From Taxillus chinensis (Eukaryota > Streptophyta > Magnoliopsida > Santalales > Loranthaceae), in assembly GCA_023512835.1 (NCBI GenBank), contig CM042088.1, positions 30,591,164 through 30,655,163 on the forward strand: 64,000 nucleotides of DNA, read 5' to 3'. The notes under the pieces are model-generated. The model was given only the letters and a program-made list of their open reading frames with translations. It did not search any database and was not told the origin of the DNA. The translations under genes were made by a program, and so were the position numbers. Below are positions 32,500 through 42,166 of this stretch, one piece after another. Within the stretch, counting starts at the first letter, position 1. The number at the start of each line of letters is the position of its first letter.

Positions 32500-33257
32500 C
32501 CCTTCGATGTGGATGGAAGTGTTCGCAAAGCAATGAAGTCCTATGCGGCGTCTTTCATCGAGAGAAGATGCCTTTCTGAAATGTACCCTTTCTCCCCGGA
32601 TGACATTCAGACTCTTTGTTCGGAGAAAGGACTCTTTACTACAGAAGACATTGACAACTTCTCGAGGGCTGCTAAAATGGAGATGAGGTTGTTTCCATCT
32701 CTATACAAGGACGGGCACTTGTTTGAAGTTCTGCCGTGTTGGAATGAAGGCTATCTTCCCAGTGTGGATCTAATTCAGTCCTTCATCGACGGGCTGCCGA
32801 GGATAGCAAGCCATGGAAAACTCTCTCAACCATCCTCATTCTGTACCGGATCATGTCGCCACACTTCATGATGGCTGTCTTCATGATTCAGTCCAAGCAA
32901 ATGATTCTCATTGATTCTCATCAGATAGTGGAGCATTTTGTAAGAAAGAATCAATGGGAGCCACTGTGTCTCAGGCTGACTAAAGCTGTGAAGAAAGCTG
33001 GTTTATATGAAGAGTTGGGCATCACACCCTTGGATCCAACTGAGAAGCTGAAGGCGACATTCCGGGGCAAGAAGCAAGTGCCACAACAGCCGGATGGAGA
33101 TAGCTGCGGGGCTTTTGTCTGTTACTTCATCAAGTCATTTTTGACTGTGGACAAATCGTGGAGCCAACACACTACTTATACGATGAAGCAGACAATAGAG
33201 CTTAGAGAGAAGGCAACAACTATGATCTTCAAGTATAGTAAGCCTTATGTACCTTAG
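32500..33257 (+). pseudogene. Extra ORF, C-terminal C48 (Ulp1/SENP-like) cysteine peptidase domain
   Basis: The frame 32509-32871 (F-S-P-D-D-I-Q-T-L) gives way after a shift near 32810 to the frame of 32853-33257. That frame reads S-P-H-F-M-M-A-V-F, then M-I-L-I-D-S-H-Q, then Q-Q-P-D-G-D-S-C-G-A-F-V-C-Y-F. These fit the His, Asp, Gln and Cys positions of C48 peptidases, which process SUMO or similar proteins. Stop TAG at 33255-33257, 143 bp before the 3' LTR. All catalytic residues are kept although the frame is broken upstream. Confidence 0.68.
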
Positions 33258-33388
33258 TGAAAATTTTGTATTAAGGCTGAGTTGTACTTAGTTGCTGATA
33301 AATAAATTTGGTTGTGATGCGTATTCTATATGTTATCTTTTTGCACTACTTACCAGATCAGATTACAAAGGGTTTGGGCATATCCATA

Positions 33389-33400
33389 ATTGGGGGAGAT
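33389..33400 (+). other. Polypurine tract of the SIRE-like element
   Basis: attgggggagat lies directly before the 3' LTR TG. It would prime plus-strand synthesis. Confidence 0.9.
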
Positions 33401-34674
33401 TGTTGGATCAAACCCAGAATTTGGATAATGCTGATAAAGCCTTATGTAATTTGATCTGAGATCTCTTGTGTTTATTTGATCGTTGCAGAAGATATGATAT
33501 TAATCCGCAGATACACTCGTGAGAGCAAAGCTAAGGACAGGATACATAATCCTGATCCGGACAAGAGTGAGTGTCGTCAAACACTTGGTAAATAACCAAG
33601 TCATCAATACATACGGAATAAGGAACATTCGTACGGACTAAGAACTTAAAGGTATTGATGCGGAATAAGGATCCGAGCCTTTATTCGCAAGGAGTAAACA
33701 AACTAGATGCGGAGTAAGGAATCCGGACAACTTACTCATACGGAGTAAGGAAGCGCTAGTACGGAGTAAGCACTCCGATCCCTTAGACTCGCTCGGAGTA
33801 AGGAACTTACATATGGAGTAAGGAATTTACATACAGAGTAAGGAAGCACTGATACGGAATAAGTCATCTGACCTTTTAAGACTCTCCCGGAGTAAGGAAC
33901 TTACATACGAAGTAAGGAATTTACATACGAAGTAAGGAATTTACATGCGGAGTAAGAAAGCACTGGCACGGACTAAGGATTCTAGTACTAAACAGATACG
34001 GAGTAAGCAATCACTGACACGGAGTAAGGTTCCGAGCTTCATTAGCAACGGAGTAAGGAGAATTACACTGGACCAAGAAGATACTACTTCAACTCACCGC
34101 ATTTAATGTTATCAGCTCGTGGCGTCCCGATGTAAGACAAATTTATTGAGAACCTGAAAAATCTTACACGTGGATCATCCGGATATGTGGACACAACCTC
34201 AATTGCATTTGGGAACTCACAAATGCACTTATACTCTTCAAACCCAAGATCTTGAGCTCCACAAACCGCAGCAGTCAAGGCAGAGAGATTACCGAGGAAT
34301 AGTTAGTGCTGAACGCATTCCGAAACTACAAGTTCCAAGGTTGTCTCTTAGGAATGTTTGTATAAATATTCAGATTTGTATATTTGTAAGAAGAGTGAGA
34401 TATAGTGTATGAGCCGGAATTAACCCTTTGTATGCACAAGAGCTCAAGAATAAAATCTAGGCCAGTGTGTGAATCCTTTTGAAAAACAGAGTGTAAGAGA
34501 GTTGCTTCTATTTTGTTGTACTTATCTCTTGATAATAAAACAAAATACTTCCACTATCTGGTTATCTTCCGCAGTGATTCTATCACTTAACTAGATCAGT
34601 GTCGTGCCTTAAGAGTGTAAAAGAGTTTCGATAAGAGCCTATTCAGCCCCCCTCTAGGCTCTAAGGGACCATCA
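33401..34674 (+). repeat. 3' LTR of the SIRE-like element
   Basis: 1274 bp, TG...CA, followed by the CCAAA target duplication. It keeps TATAAATA at 34361-34368. Compared with the 5' LTR it lacks one GGAGTAAGGA unit in one place and gains one in another, plus scattered substitutions. Confidence 0.96.
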
Positions 34675-34679
34675 CCAAA

Positions 34680-35175
34680 TTTGGATTCATGATTTTATGT
34701 TTGGAGAATTTATTAAAACAAGTAAAGGAAATTGTATTAATACTTTGAGAACACGTTGAGTTTCTGAGTTTGGAAATTATATCTATATTTCATGATATAT
34801 TTGATTCGAGAAACACTTTGAGAACACTTCATAAATTGTATCTTTGTATCCAAGTAAAGGTGATCGTATTGATTTGAGAACACTTCGAGTTGAAGGGTTA
34901 AAGCTCCAAGTCTGACTCGAAGATGCTCGAGATGCTAAGTGTTCAATAAACTTACCTTTCATGCACTCAATATGTAAACATATTAAGCGGCTTCCTAAAT
35001 TTATCGAGCTAGGACACATATCAAGTAGATCTAATCCTTCGATATGTGGTTTTCTTCAAAGATGTGTTGAAGGGTCAAAGCTCAAAAGGTTTAAGGGTCT
35101 AAAGGTGGAAGTCTGACTTGAATATGCTTGAGATGCCAAGTGCTCGATAATTGTAGCTTTCACATGCTTGGTATG
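34680..35175 (+). repeat. Satellite-like repeat of about 200 bp, left block
   Basis: Units starting agtctgactcgaagatgc (34908) and agtctgacttgaatatgc (35110) repeat at about 202 bp spacing, with text on ctcgataa, caatatgtaaacatat and ttcgatatgtggttttcttc. The array resumes at 39603 after the solo LTR. No gene. Confidence 0.7.
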
Positions 35176-35660
35176 TGTTGGACCCTATTTTGTCCGAATT
35201 GGACATACACATTCATTTTCCGCGTTAAACTTCTTTTCTATTTGTTAATCATTTTGTACAGCTAAATAAAGAAATATGATCATTGATTCAAAGGGAGATT
35301 TTAATGACTTCTTTAAAAAGGCTTTCAAATGCTAAAAATCCAGTCCCAGGGGATAGATAATGAAACTTCAGGATCAGCACCTTCGACCGCGCTTAAATCC
35401 AAGGTCAAATGAAGAAGTTATGGTCAAAATCGTATTTGGACCTCTAACGGTCATCAACTAGCGACTAATATTGAAAAGGATGCCTCGAATCAGGTCACGA
35501 ATCTCATTTTCTTATTCTACTCGTCGTTCTGAGAATTTTAATATATATATTGTATATATTCGCTCACAGGGCATTTTTAAATAAAATAAAAAATATATAT
35601 GTCTTTCGATGATAAAGTGGTTTCGGGACGTACAGTACAGGCTTGGCATAAAAACAAAAT

Positions 35661-35878
35661 TGTTGGGTCTCTAACGTCCCATAGATCAATCCCACATCGG
35701 TTAGGGCGAACATTGAGGTCGTCCTAATGAGGAGGCTCATGTGCACCTTGTCACAACGCGTTTTAACGGGTCGCGGCCCGTTAGAAACAAATCCGTGCGG
35801 GCTGCGGCCCATGGGTGGGCGCGCGAGTGCCAAAGCGGACAATATTGTGATAGTGAGTGCCCTGGCTGAGGTCCAACA
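35661..35878 (+). repeat. TRIM 5' terminal repeat
   Basis: Contains aatcccacatcgg, a motif I recall from several plant TRIMs, and GC-rich inverted parts (cgggtcgcggcccg). I see no 5S rRNA-like box, so this is not a Cassandra-type TRIM. Confidence 0.93.
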
Positions 35879-35880
35879 AG

Positions 35881-35899
35881 TGGTATCAGAGCCGGGTCC
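35881..35899 (+). other. TRIM primer binding site (tRNA-Met type)
   Basis: TGGTATCAGAGCCGGGTCC lies two bases after the 5' repeat, a long match to the initiator-Met primer site. Confidence 0.94.
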
Positions 35900-35916
35900 T
35901 CTAGACCGATGGTGGG

Positions 35917-35930
35917 ATTGGGGGGGAGAC
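35917..35930 (+). other. TRIM polypurine tract
   Basis: attgggggggagac immediately before the 3' repeat, similar to the PPT of the SIRE-like element (attgggggagat). Confidence 0.9.
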
Positions 35931-36148
35931 TGTTGGGTCTCTAACGTCCCATAGATCAATCCCACATCGGTTAGGGCGAACATTGAGGTCGTCCTAATGA
36001 GGAGGCTCATGTGCACCTTGTCACAACGCGTTTTAACGGGTCGCGGCCCGTTAGAAACAAATCCGTGCGGGCTGCGGCCCATGGGTGGGCGCGCGAGTGC
36101 CAAAGCGGACAATATTGTGATAGTGAGTGCCCTGGCCGAGGTCCAACA
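35931..36148 (+). repeat. TRIM 3' terminal repeat
   Basis: 218 bp, one mismatch to the 5' repeat. Confidence 0.95.
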
Positions 36149-36763
36149 AAAATAATTTTAAAATAAAAATGACATTGGGATGTTCGTCACAACATCCCAA
36201 GTCCAAAAATAATTTTTTTGAGATTTTTTAAAATTTGGATTGCCTTACTGATCCCAAAAACCTAAAAACATCAGTTAAAAATTACCCAAGTTAAAAATCA
36301 GAAACCTTAGTCGTCACCCTTTTTTCGCGCTTAACTCAATCCACTTGTCACCCCTCCAATGGTAGAAACAAAAAATAAAAACAATAAGCAAAAACAAAAC
36401 AAAAAAAAAAACAAAAACAAAAATTATCACCACACAAAATCGTCACCTTATCTCTTCACATCGTTTACGTGTTGTCTTCTTCCACCTTTTCTGTCTCTCA
36501 TGCCATCTCCTTCCCCACGTTCGGCTACCACACAGAGGACCACTAGCACCATGCCGTCGGACCACAGCACAGTCCAGCCAGTCATGCTCTCGCCCATACC
36601 TCCATTTGTCTCTTCTCCCCACGACCAAACCATGATCAAGCCTCGGTTGGCCTCTCTCTCTCTCTCTCGACCGCACCCAAGCCAAGGCCCCATCCAACTC
36701 AAACATGGTCAGGACGGCCAAATCACATCACTAACTTAGGCCAAACCCTAATTCTTCTTCCTT

Positions 36764-36771
36764 TATATAAA
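36764..36771 (+). promoter_or_regulatory. TATA box of the TAT/Ogre-like solo LTR
   Basis: TATATAAA about 1.1 kb into the LTR (without the TRIM). It is followed by a G12 run (36793-36804) and a pyrimidine-rich leader. Confidence 0.5.
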
Positions 36772-37052
36772 CCCAACAAAACACAATTACATGGGGGGGG
36801 GGGGCCTTTCACAATTTAGAAAAAAGACCTAGCCACAATCTCTCAATTTCTCTCCTCCCTATGTCCCTTTAGAGAGTTCCCTCGGCCGGAAATTGTAATC
36901 GCCGGCCGTCGTCCTTGTTCCAACCATGCCCTGAGCCCTCCCCTCAACTGTGATGCAACATCAACCCGACTTGAATGCCTAACTACAAGACCTTCCCAGA
37001 CGCCACCATGTCCACCAGCTGAGATTGACTGCCTTCTGCATCCCGAACCAGT

Positions 37053-37612
37053 CCACAACAACTAGTCTCCTCCCTTCACACGAACAGCCACCTGCATAAA
37101 ATTAAAGCACTACTTTGCCACCGGCCGTCTAGTGCTCCATCAAAAGCTGGATGCCCAGCGTATCACCAAAGTCTGACCGCTGCTGTCTACTGTCTCTTTG
37201 TGATTCCAAGTAGCCAAAGGACGCAACCTAGTGTGTCACCTTTGCCACCTGGATTGGTCGCTAGTTTCCTTCACTGTAAATGTTTCTGTGTTTTGATTGA
37301 CTTTGATTGTTTTTGTGTCACCTTTGCCACCTGGATTGGTCGCTAGTTTCCTCCACAACAACTAGTCTCCTCCCTTCACACAAACAGCCACCTGCATAAA
37401 ATTAAAGCACTACTTTGCCACTGGCCGTCCAGTGCTCCATCAAAAGCTGGCTGCCCAGCGTATCGCCAAAGTCTGACCGTTGCTGTCTGCTGTCTCTTTG
37501 TGATTCCAAGTAGCCAAAGGACGCAACCTAGTGTGTCACCTTTGCCACCTGGATTGGTCGCTAGTTTCCTTCACTGTTAATGTTTCTGTGTTTTGATTGA
37601 CTTTGATTGTTT
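37053..37612 (+). repeat. Tandem duplication with 300 bp period inside the solo LTR
   Basis: ccacaacaactagtctcc starts at 37053 and again at 37353. The match runs about 260 bp to ttgattgactttgattgtt (37312, 37612) with few substitutions. The 40 bp between them copies 37228-37270 (cacctttgccacctgg), so the duplication joined within that segment. Confidence 0.92.
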
Positions 37613-37784
37613 ACCATCGGTGCTTTTGTTTTGTTTTATCCTAATCCGTGTTCTATTCTTGTGGTGTGTCAGTGGTCGTGAGGTTGATAGGTAACTAAGC
37701 AGGCTATCAAGTTCTTTTGTTCAGTTATATACTCTTTGTGTTATTAATTTTAGGGTGTTATTTGTTTGGTCCGTTTTTGCTCAT

Positions 37785-38205
37785 ACACTTTTCTATCTTG
37801 TTTTTTTCTATTCATGGTTTGGTCTATTTTCTAATCTTGCTTTGGGTTTGGTTTGGATTCACTCTTAGCTTTAATAAAAATAGTATATTTATACAAAACA
37901 AAAACGTTTAAGGTCTGACCGTTGTCTTATACCCGTTTCTGTGTTCCTTTGTTCATGATTTGGTCCTGTTTTTTCTAATCTTAGTTTGGGTTTGGTTTGG
38001 TTTCACTCTCTATTTTAATGGAGATAGCATCTTGATACCAAAATAAAAAGGGGCGTTGCAGGTCTGGTCCATTTTTTTTCCTTCTATTTGCATGTTTTTG
38101 TCCTATTCTATTTATGGTTTTTTTTTGAGTTTTGGTTCGATTTGGTCTGGTTATACTGTGTTTTAACAAAAATAGTATCTTTACAAAGAAAAGAAAACAC
38201 TGGAA
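37785..38205 (+). repeat. Three imperfect T-rich repeats of about 140 bp
   Basis: Each has ttcatggttt/tttatggttt, ggtttggtttgg, a tttaataaaaatagtat-like part and an A-rich end with aggtctg (near 37815, 37955, 38110). They diverge more than the 300 bp duplication. No gene. Confidence 0.65.
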
Positions 38206-38529
38206 GTTTATGAATTTGGTGAGTCTTATGCTATGATTTGTTTCGGTCTTCTATGGGTTGTATTCTAGGCAGGTTGCCTACGTTTTGTTTTGTTACTGTT
38301 TGTTCCACCCTTTGCTTTAGTTTTTTGTTTTTTTGTCACTGCCAGTTTCATAACACTTCCTATGAATTGTATATTGCATTGCTTACTCCCACTTTGTATC
38401 TCCGTTCATGGGTACAACTTACTCGTTGTTTTTATTTATTTATTTTTATTTGGCCTTAGGCAAGTGTTAGAAGGGCCATTAAGAATTTTGGGTTCATGAC
38501 CCATACAGTTGTACTGTTCTAAATCAATA

Positions 38530-38880
38530 TTTAGTGAAAAAAATGAATGAAAGAAAAAAGAGAGAAAAAACAAAAGAGAAAAAAGAGAAAAAAGAAGAAA
38601 AAAGAAAAAAAGAAAAAAAGAGATAAAAAAAAGCGAGTTTGCTTTTACTTTGTGGATGGCACACTATTACACACATCACTTGTGTTTATCATTTATACAT
38701 TTTGTTTTAAAAAAGGAAGAAGAAAATGTTCTTTTAAAAATCAAAACAAGAAAAATCCTTTTGTAAATAGACAATAATATAAAAACGTTTTCTAAATAAA
38801 TAAATAAAAAGCCTTTTCCCAAATAAAAAATGCCTTTTTTCAAAAACAAAAATGAAACAAAAAAAGAGAAAGTCTTCACT
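38530..38880 (+). repeat. A-rich low-complexity stretch
   Basis: gaaaaaagag/aaagaaaaa text followed by aaaacgtttt/ccttttcc alternations, still inside the solo LTR. Lys-rich frames here are composition effects. Confidence 0.8.
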
Positions 38881-39602
38881 CTCAATTACTTATTAGAATT
38901 TTCAAATACTTGGATGTTTCAAGACTTACCCTTTTGCTTCCCTTTATCATTTCTTAGACTTTTAGATAACTTAGGTATAATTTTGAATGTGTTTAAAACT
39001 TGTTAATACTTAGATTTTTCCATGTGCTTTTCACCTTTTCTTATTAATTTTTACCCTTAGTGCCATTATTAGCGTGTGATTTAGAAATAAATTACTTAAA
39101 CTTTGAATTTAGTTTTAAATTTTAACTTAGAACAAACCATAGGGACCCCTTCAGAGATTTAGGACCAACTTGGGTTTAATTTTCAACTTCAACAGGAAAA
39201 ATGAAATTGTTAAGACTCTCTTTAGATGTTTAGGACAAATCGGACTTAACTTCATTGCAACAAATGACTTAGGAAAATAAAAGGAGTAGACTCTTAAGCC
39301 ATATGCAAATTCAACATCACCTCTAGACTAGTTAGTATTAGTCAAACGGTTAAAATAAGTTAGAAACCTCCAATTCTTAAGATAGGTACCGAAAGGGCGT
39401 TGTGGGGGTGCTAGTCCTTCCCCATGCGTACTCCCGAACTTAGCTTCGGCGACGTAAACCATTTTTTTAGGTGACCAACTGCACCCCTAAAATAGTTGGT
39501 GGCGACTTTGTTTCTTTTTCATCACCATTTGGGTGAAGGGTGGGAGAACCACATCCCCAAAAGTAGGTTTCTCCCCGGATGAAATTCGGTGATGACAGTA
39601 TG

Positions 39603-40380
39603 TAGACATATCAGATAACTTCTTGAATTTATTGAGCTGTGACATATATCGAGCAAATCTAATCCTTTGACGTGTGGTTTCTTCGAAGATGGGTCAAAGG
39701 GTCAAAGCTTGAAGCTCGAGCATTGCACATCTCAAGCACCTTTGAGTTAGACTTCAACCCTAACGAGTTTCAACATGTGGTTTCTTGAAAGATGGGCTGA
39801 AAGGTCAAAGTTTGAAGTCTGACTTGAAGGTGTTTGAGATACTCAGTGCTTGATAACTTTTCGTGTGCTCAATATTTATACATATCAACCTGTTACCTAA
39901 ATTTATTGACACGGGACACATATTGAGCATGGATAACAACAAATACTTATGCTCAAACTTCAAGCTTCAATCCTTTGACCTTATAACCCATCTTCAAAGA
40001 AACCACATGTCAAAGGATCAGATCTACTCGATGTGTACTAGTTCGATAAATTCAGGAAGTCGCTCGATATATCTATATATCGATCATGTGGAAGCTATGG
40101 TTATTGAGCAGTCAGCATCTCAAGCACCTTCGAGTCAAACTTCCACCCTTAGACCTTTCAACCCTTCGAGCTTCGACCTATCGAAGGGTCGAAGCTCGAA
40201 GTCTAACTCAAAGGTGCTTGAGATGTTTAGTGCTCGATAACCTTTCGATTGTTCAATATGTTGACATATCGAGCGGTTGCTTGAATTTATTGAGTTGAGA
40301 CACATATTGAGTGGAATTTATCGAGTTATTGAGTTTTTGATAAAAAGGAAATCTGACCAATAACATGACATATCGAGCAA
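39603..40380. repeat. Satellite-like repeat of about 200 bp, right block, with one inverted unit
   Basis: Continues the block at 34680-35175 across the solo LTR. Units near 39805 and 40199 run forward, while 39961-40056 is the reverse complement of about 39625-39713 (cctttgacatgtggtttctt and gaagatgggt in common). The two arms could form an imperfect hairpin of about 90 bp with a 250 bp loop. Confidence 0.72.
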
Positions 40381-40415
40381 AAAGACACATATCGAGCAAT
40401 ACAATATCAATGTCA

Positions 40416-40770
40416 CTATTTGAAATAATGTTTAGTCATGCGTAATAAAAAAATCAAAATAATTACAATTTGTTTAGTCCTATAGGACATAACATATGTG
40501 CAAAACCAAACAATTTGAACTTGGTTATGTAGAACCGAATAATAATAAATCATTATAACAATAAACTCACTATTTTTCTTCAAAGTAACCAAAATATCTT
40601 TTGGCCAAGCCATACTTTTTAACATATTAACAACCAATGCATTTTCCTCTCTAGATAATCTCCCTACAAACAATTTCCAATTGACCACCAACATCCACTC
40701 CTCCTTTGCATCCATTTTTATACCCTTAAATGTAAATGGCCATCCACACTTTTTAATCCCAGTTGAACTT
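40416..40770 (-). pseudogene. FAR1/Mutator-type (MULE) transposase N-terminal fragment
   Basis: The minus frame from about 40765 reads K-C-G-W-P-F-T-F-K-G, W-M-L-V-V-N, then G-R-L-S-R-E-E-N-A-L-V and M-A-W-P-K-D-I-L-V-T-L-K. This matches what I recall of the segment after the FAR1-type zinc finger in plant MULE/FAR1-related proteins. It loses similarity after about 40580. The MULE catalytic domain is absent. Confidence 0.6.
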
Positions 40771-40889
40771 TTTTTTTTTTAATCTTGTGAGGACCTGTGT
40801 CCTAGTCCTGAGAGTTAGAGGTTGGGAGGTGCATTATGGTACTAAAATCCTAATTTTTTATACATATTTTCTAGTATTTTGGAGTGCAA

Positions 40890-40985
40890 CAAGAGGCAGT
40901 AAAGGAGACTGGTCGACGTGAGGCCGATGCAGTGGTTGATGCGTGGTCGACGCGCAGTCGACACGCGTTTTAAGCCGTGTCGACC
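40890..40985 (+). repeat. GTCGACgcg-rich cluster
   Basis: ggtcgacg, gtggtcgacgcg, cagtcgacacgcg and gtgtcgacc recur within 95 bp, in part as inverted copies around the GTCGAC palindrome. It lies in the 5' part of the solo LTR. Confidence 0.6.
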
Positions 40986-41317
40986 AGGTACAGCGTGTCT
41001 TTTGTGTTTTCTTTGTATTTTATTTTATATTTTTGGAAATAAACAACCCTAGCCGCCACCGTTGCACGCTTGAGAGAGAGAGAGAGAGAGAGAGAAAAAA
41101 AAAAGTGGTATAAGAGGTCCCCTTGGATCAAGAACGTGAAAGACAAGCATTTCAATTCGTTTTTCCGGCAGAGGTAGGTGGTTCTGTCATCTTGAGTCTA
41201 TTTCAATGGTTGTGGAATGTTATAATATTGTTATTTTATCACAGATTTGGAGAGACTATATTGTGATATGTGGTATTGAGATGTATACATTGGTATATGT
41301 GAATGTGTGCATACTGT

Positions 41318-41322
<5 letters not shown>

Positions 41323-41366
<44 letters not shown>

Positions 41367-41371
41367 GTGTG
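41323..41371 (+). repeat. (GT)n microsatellite, left part
   Basis: GT dinucleotides with one GC. The tract is split by the nested solo LTR and resumes at 48460-48480. Confidence 0.93.
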
Positions 41372-41481
41372 TGTCACGCCCCCGAATTCCAAGAAAACCC
41401 GGAACCAGGAACATGACTTCCCCTTGCCCGCACCCGAAAGGTCAAGGGATTGGTGACTAGCACCAATAGAGACTACACCGC

Positions 41482-42166
41482 TGACAGACAAGATTTTTAG
41501 CCTCTCTCTCTCTCTAAAAACGTGTAGGGGGGTTAGGCATGGCTAGCAGAGGGCGTGGAGCTCTTATTTATAGAGTTTGGATGGGCCTTGAGGTGTGTAC
41601 CCTAGCCCATTTATCAAAATGGCGTAGTTTTGATAAGTGACACTCGAAACATTAAAATCTCTATCTTCCATCCACAATTTGGACTTGGGCCTTCAGGAAC
41701 AAATGATCAGCATGGAAAAACGATTGGATCGGTCCAAAAATATCTCTGCACGCCAATTTGCACGTGATATGGTGAATTCACGTGCACCTCCAAATCAGCT
41801 CAAACTTCTCCCCAAGCTTCCTTGCATCCTGTAGAGGCCTGAGAGGCAAAAATAGGCTTGCATGTGAAATGGGTGAATTCACGTGCAGCTCCAAATCAGC
41901 TCCAAATGCTCTGAAATTTCTGTGTAGGTAGAGGCCATAATTCTAAGCAACTTTTGTTCTTGCACACCAATTGTTTGAGGCCATCTACTATGTCAAAAGT
42001 GAGCTCCAAAATCTGCCAAAACAACTTAAAAGCGCATGTATTTGCAAATAGCATCTTCCTAGGGGTTAGAGCAAATATATATGATATATGAGGCAATAAG
42101 GCTCTAATCATGCTCTTAAACATCCTAAATAAACACTAGAATAACGGCATAAAATGCACGTTATCA
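41482..42166 (-). repeat. 3' LTR of the LARD-like element
   Basis: 685 bp, matching 45661-46344 except for a few changes, several of them TG/CA for CG (for example gcatgtgaaatg against gcacgtgaaatg). Confidence 0.95.

Larger units (their letters stand above)
21850..34674 (+). mobile_element. Structurally complete 12.8 kb Ty1/Copia element (SIRE/Maximus-like)
   Basis: The element has LTRs 21850-23122 and 33401-34674 (both TG...CA), a 5 bp TSD CCAAA at 21845-21849 and 34675-34679, a tRNA-Met-type PBS, gag, protease, integrase, RT, RNase H, a long 3' region with extra coding DNA, and a PPT. The large size, large gag and long RNase H-to-LTR region fit the SIRE/Maximus lineage (inference). The LTRs differ by scattered substitutions and repeat-unit changes, and every gene carries breaks, so it is not autonomous as read. 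Confidence 0.95.
35661..36148 (+). mobile_element. TRIM element, 488 bp
   Basis: Two 218 bp terminal repeats (35661-35878 and 35931-36148; TGTTGGGTCT...GGTCCAACA) enclose only 52 bp, made of a primer site and a purine tract. TSD AAAAT lies on both sides (35656-35660, 36149-36153). The repeats differ at one base (35867 t, 36137 c), a CpG/TpG pair, so insertion is recent. No protein is encoded; mobility would need enzymes from another element. Confidence 0.96.
35176..39597 (+). mobile_element. TAT/Ogre-like Gypsy solo LTR (about 3.9 kb without its insertion)
   Basis: Starts TGTTGGACCC and ends GGTGATGACA, flanked by GTATG on both sides (35171-35175 and 39598-39602). The flanks belong to the same satellite-like repeat. 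Near the 3' end it has the gggggtgctag-ccttcccc-actcccgaac-ggtggcgac order typical of TAT/Ogre-type LTRs (recalled). It contains the TRIM (35661-36153). No internal genes, so it formed by LTR-LTR recombination. Confidence 0.82.

Noticed and set aside
35661..35878. Cassandra-type TRIM with a 5S rRNA promoter
   Set aside because: No 5S-like A/C boxes could be seen in the repeat.
35564..36112. 182 aa minus-strand frame with an internal duplication
   Set aside because: It reads through both repeats of the TRIM; the duplication is the two LTRs, not a protein repeat.
36359..36739. 126 aa plus frame and overlapping minus frames as a host gene
   Set aside because: It lies inside the solo LTR upstream of its TATA box, with A-rich and tctctc low-complexity parts and no domain.
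39625..40056. miRNA precursor hairpin
   Set aside because: Arms are about 90 bp, imperfect, and about 250 bp apart, and they are units of a repeated family; no sign of a discrete precursor.
41206..41491. Val/Cys-rich and Thr/His-rich frames
   Set aside because: Translation of the GT microsatellite plus the edge of the nested LTR.
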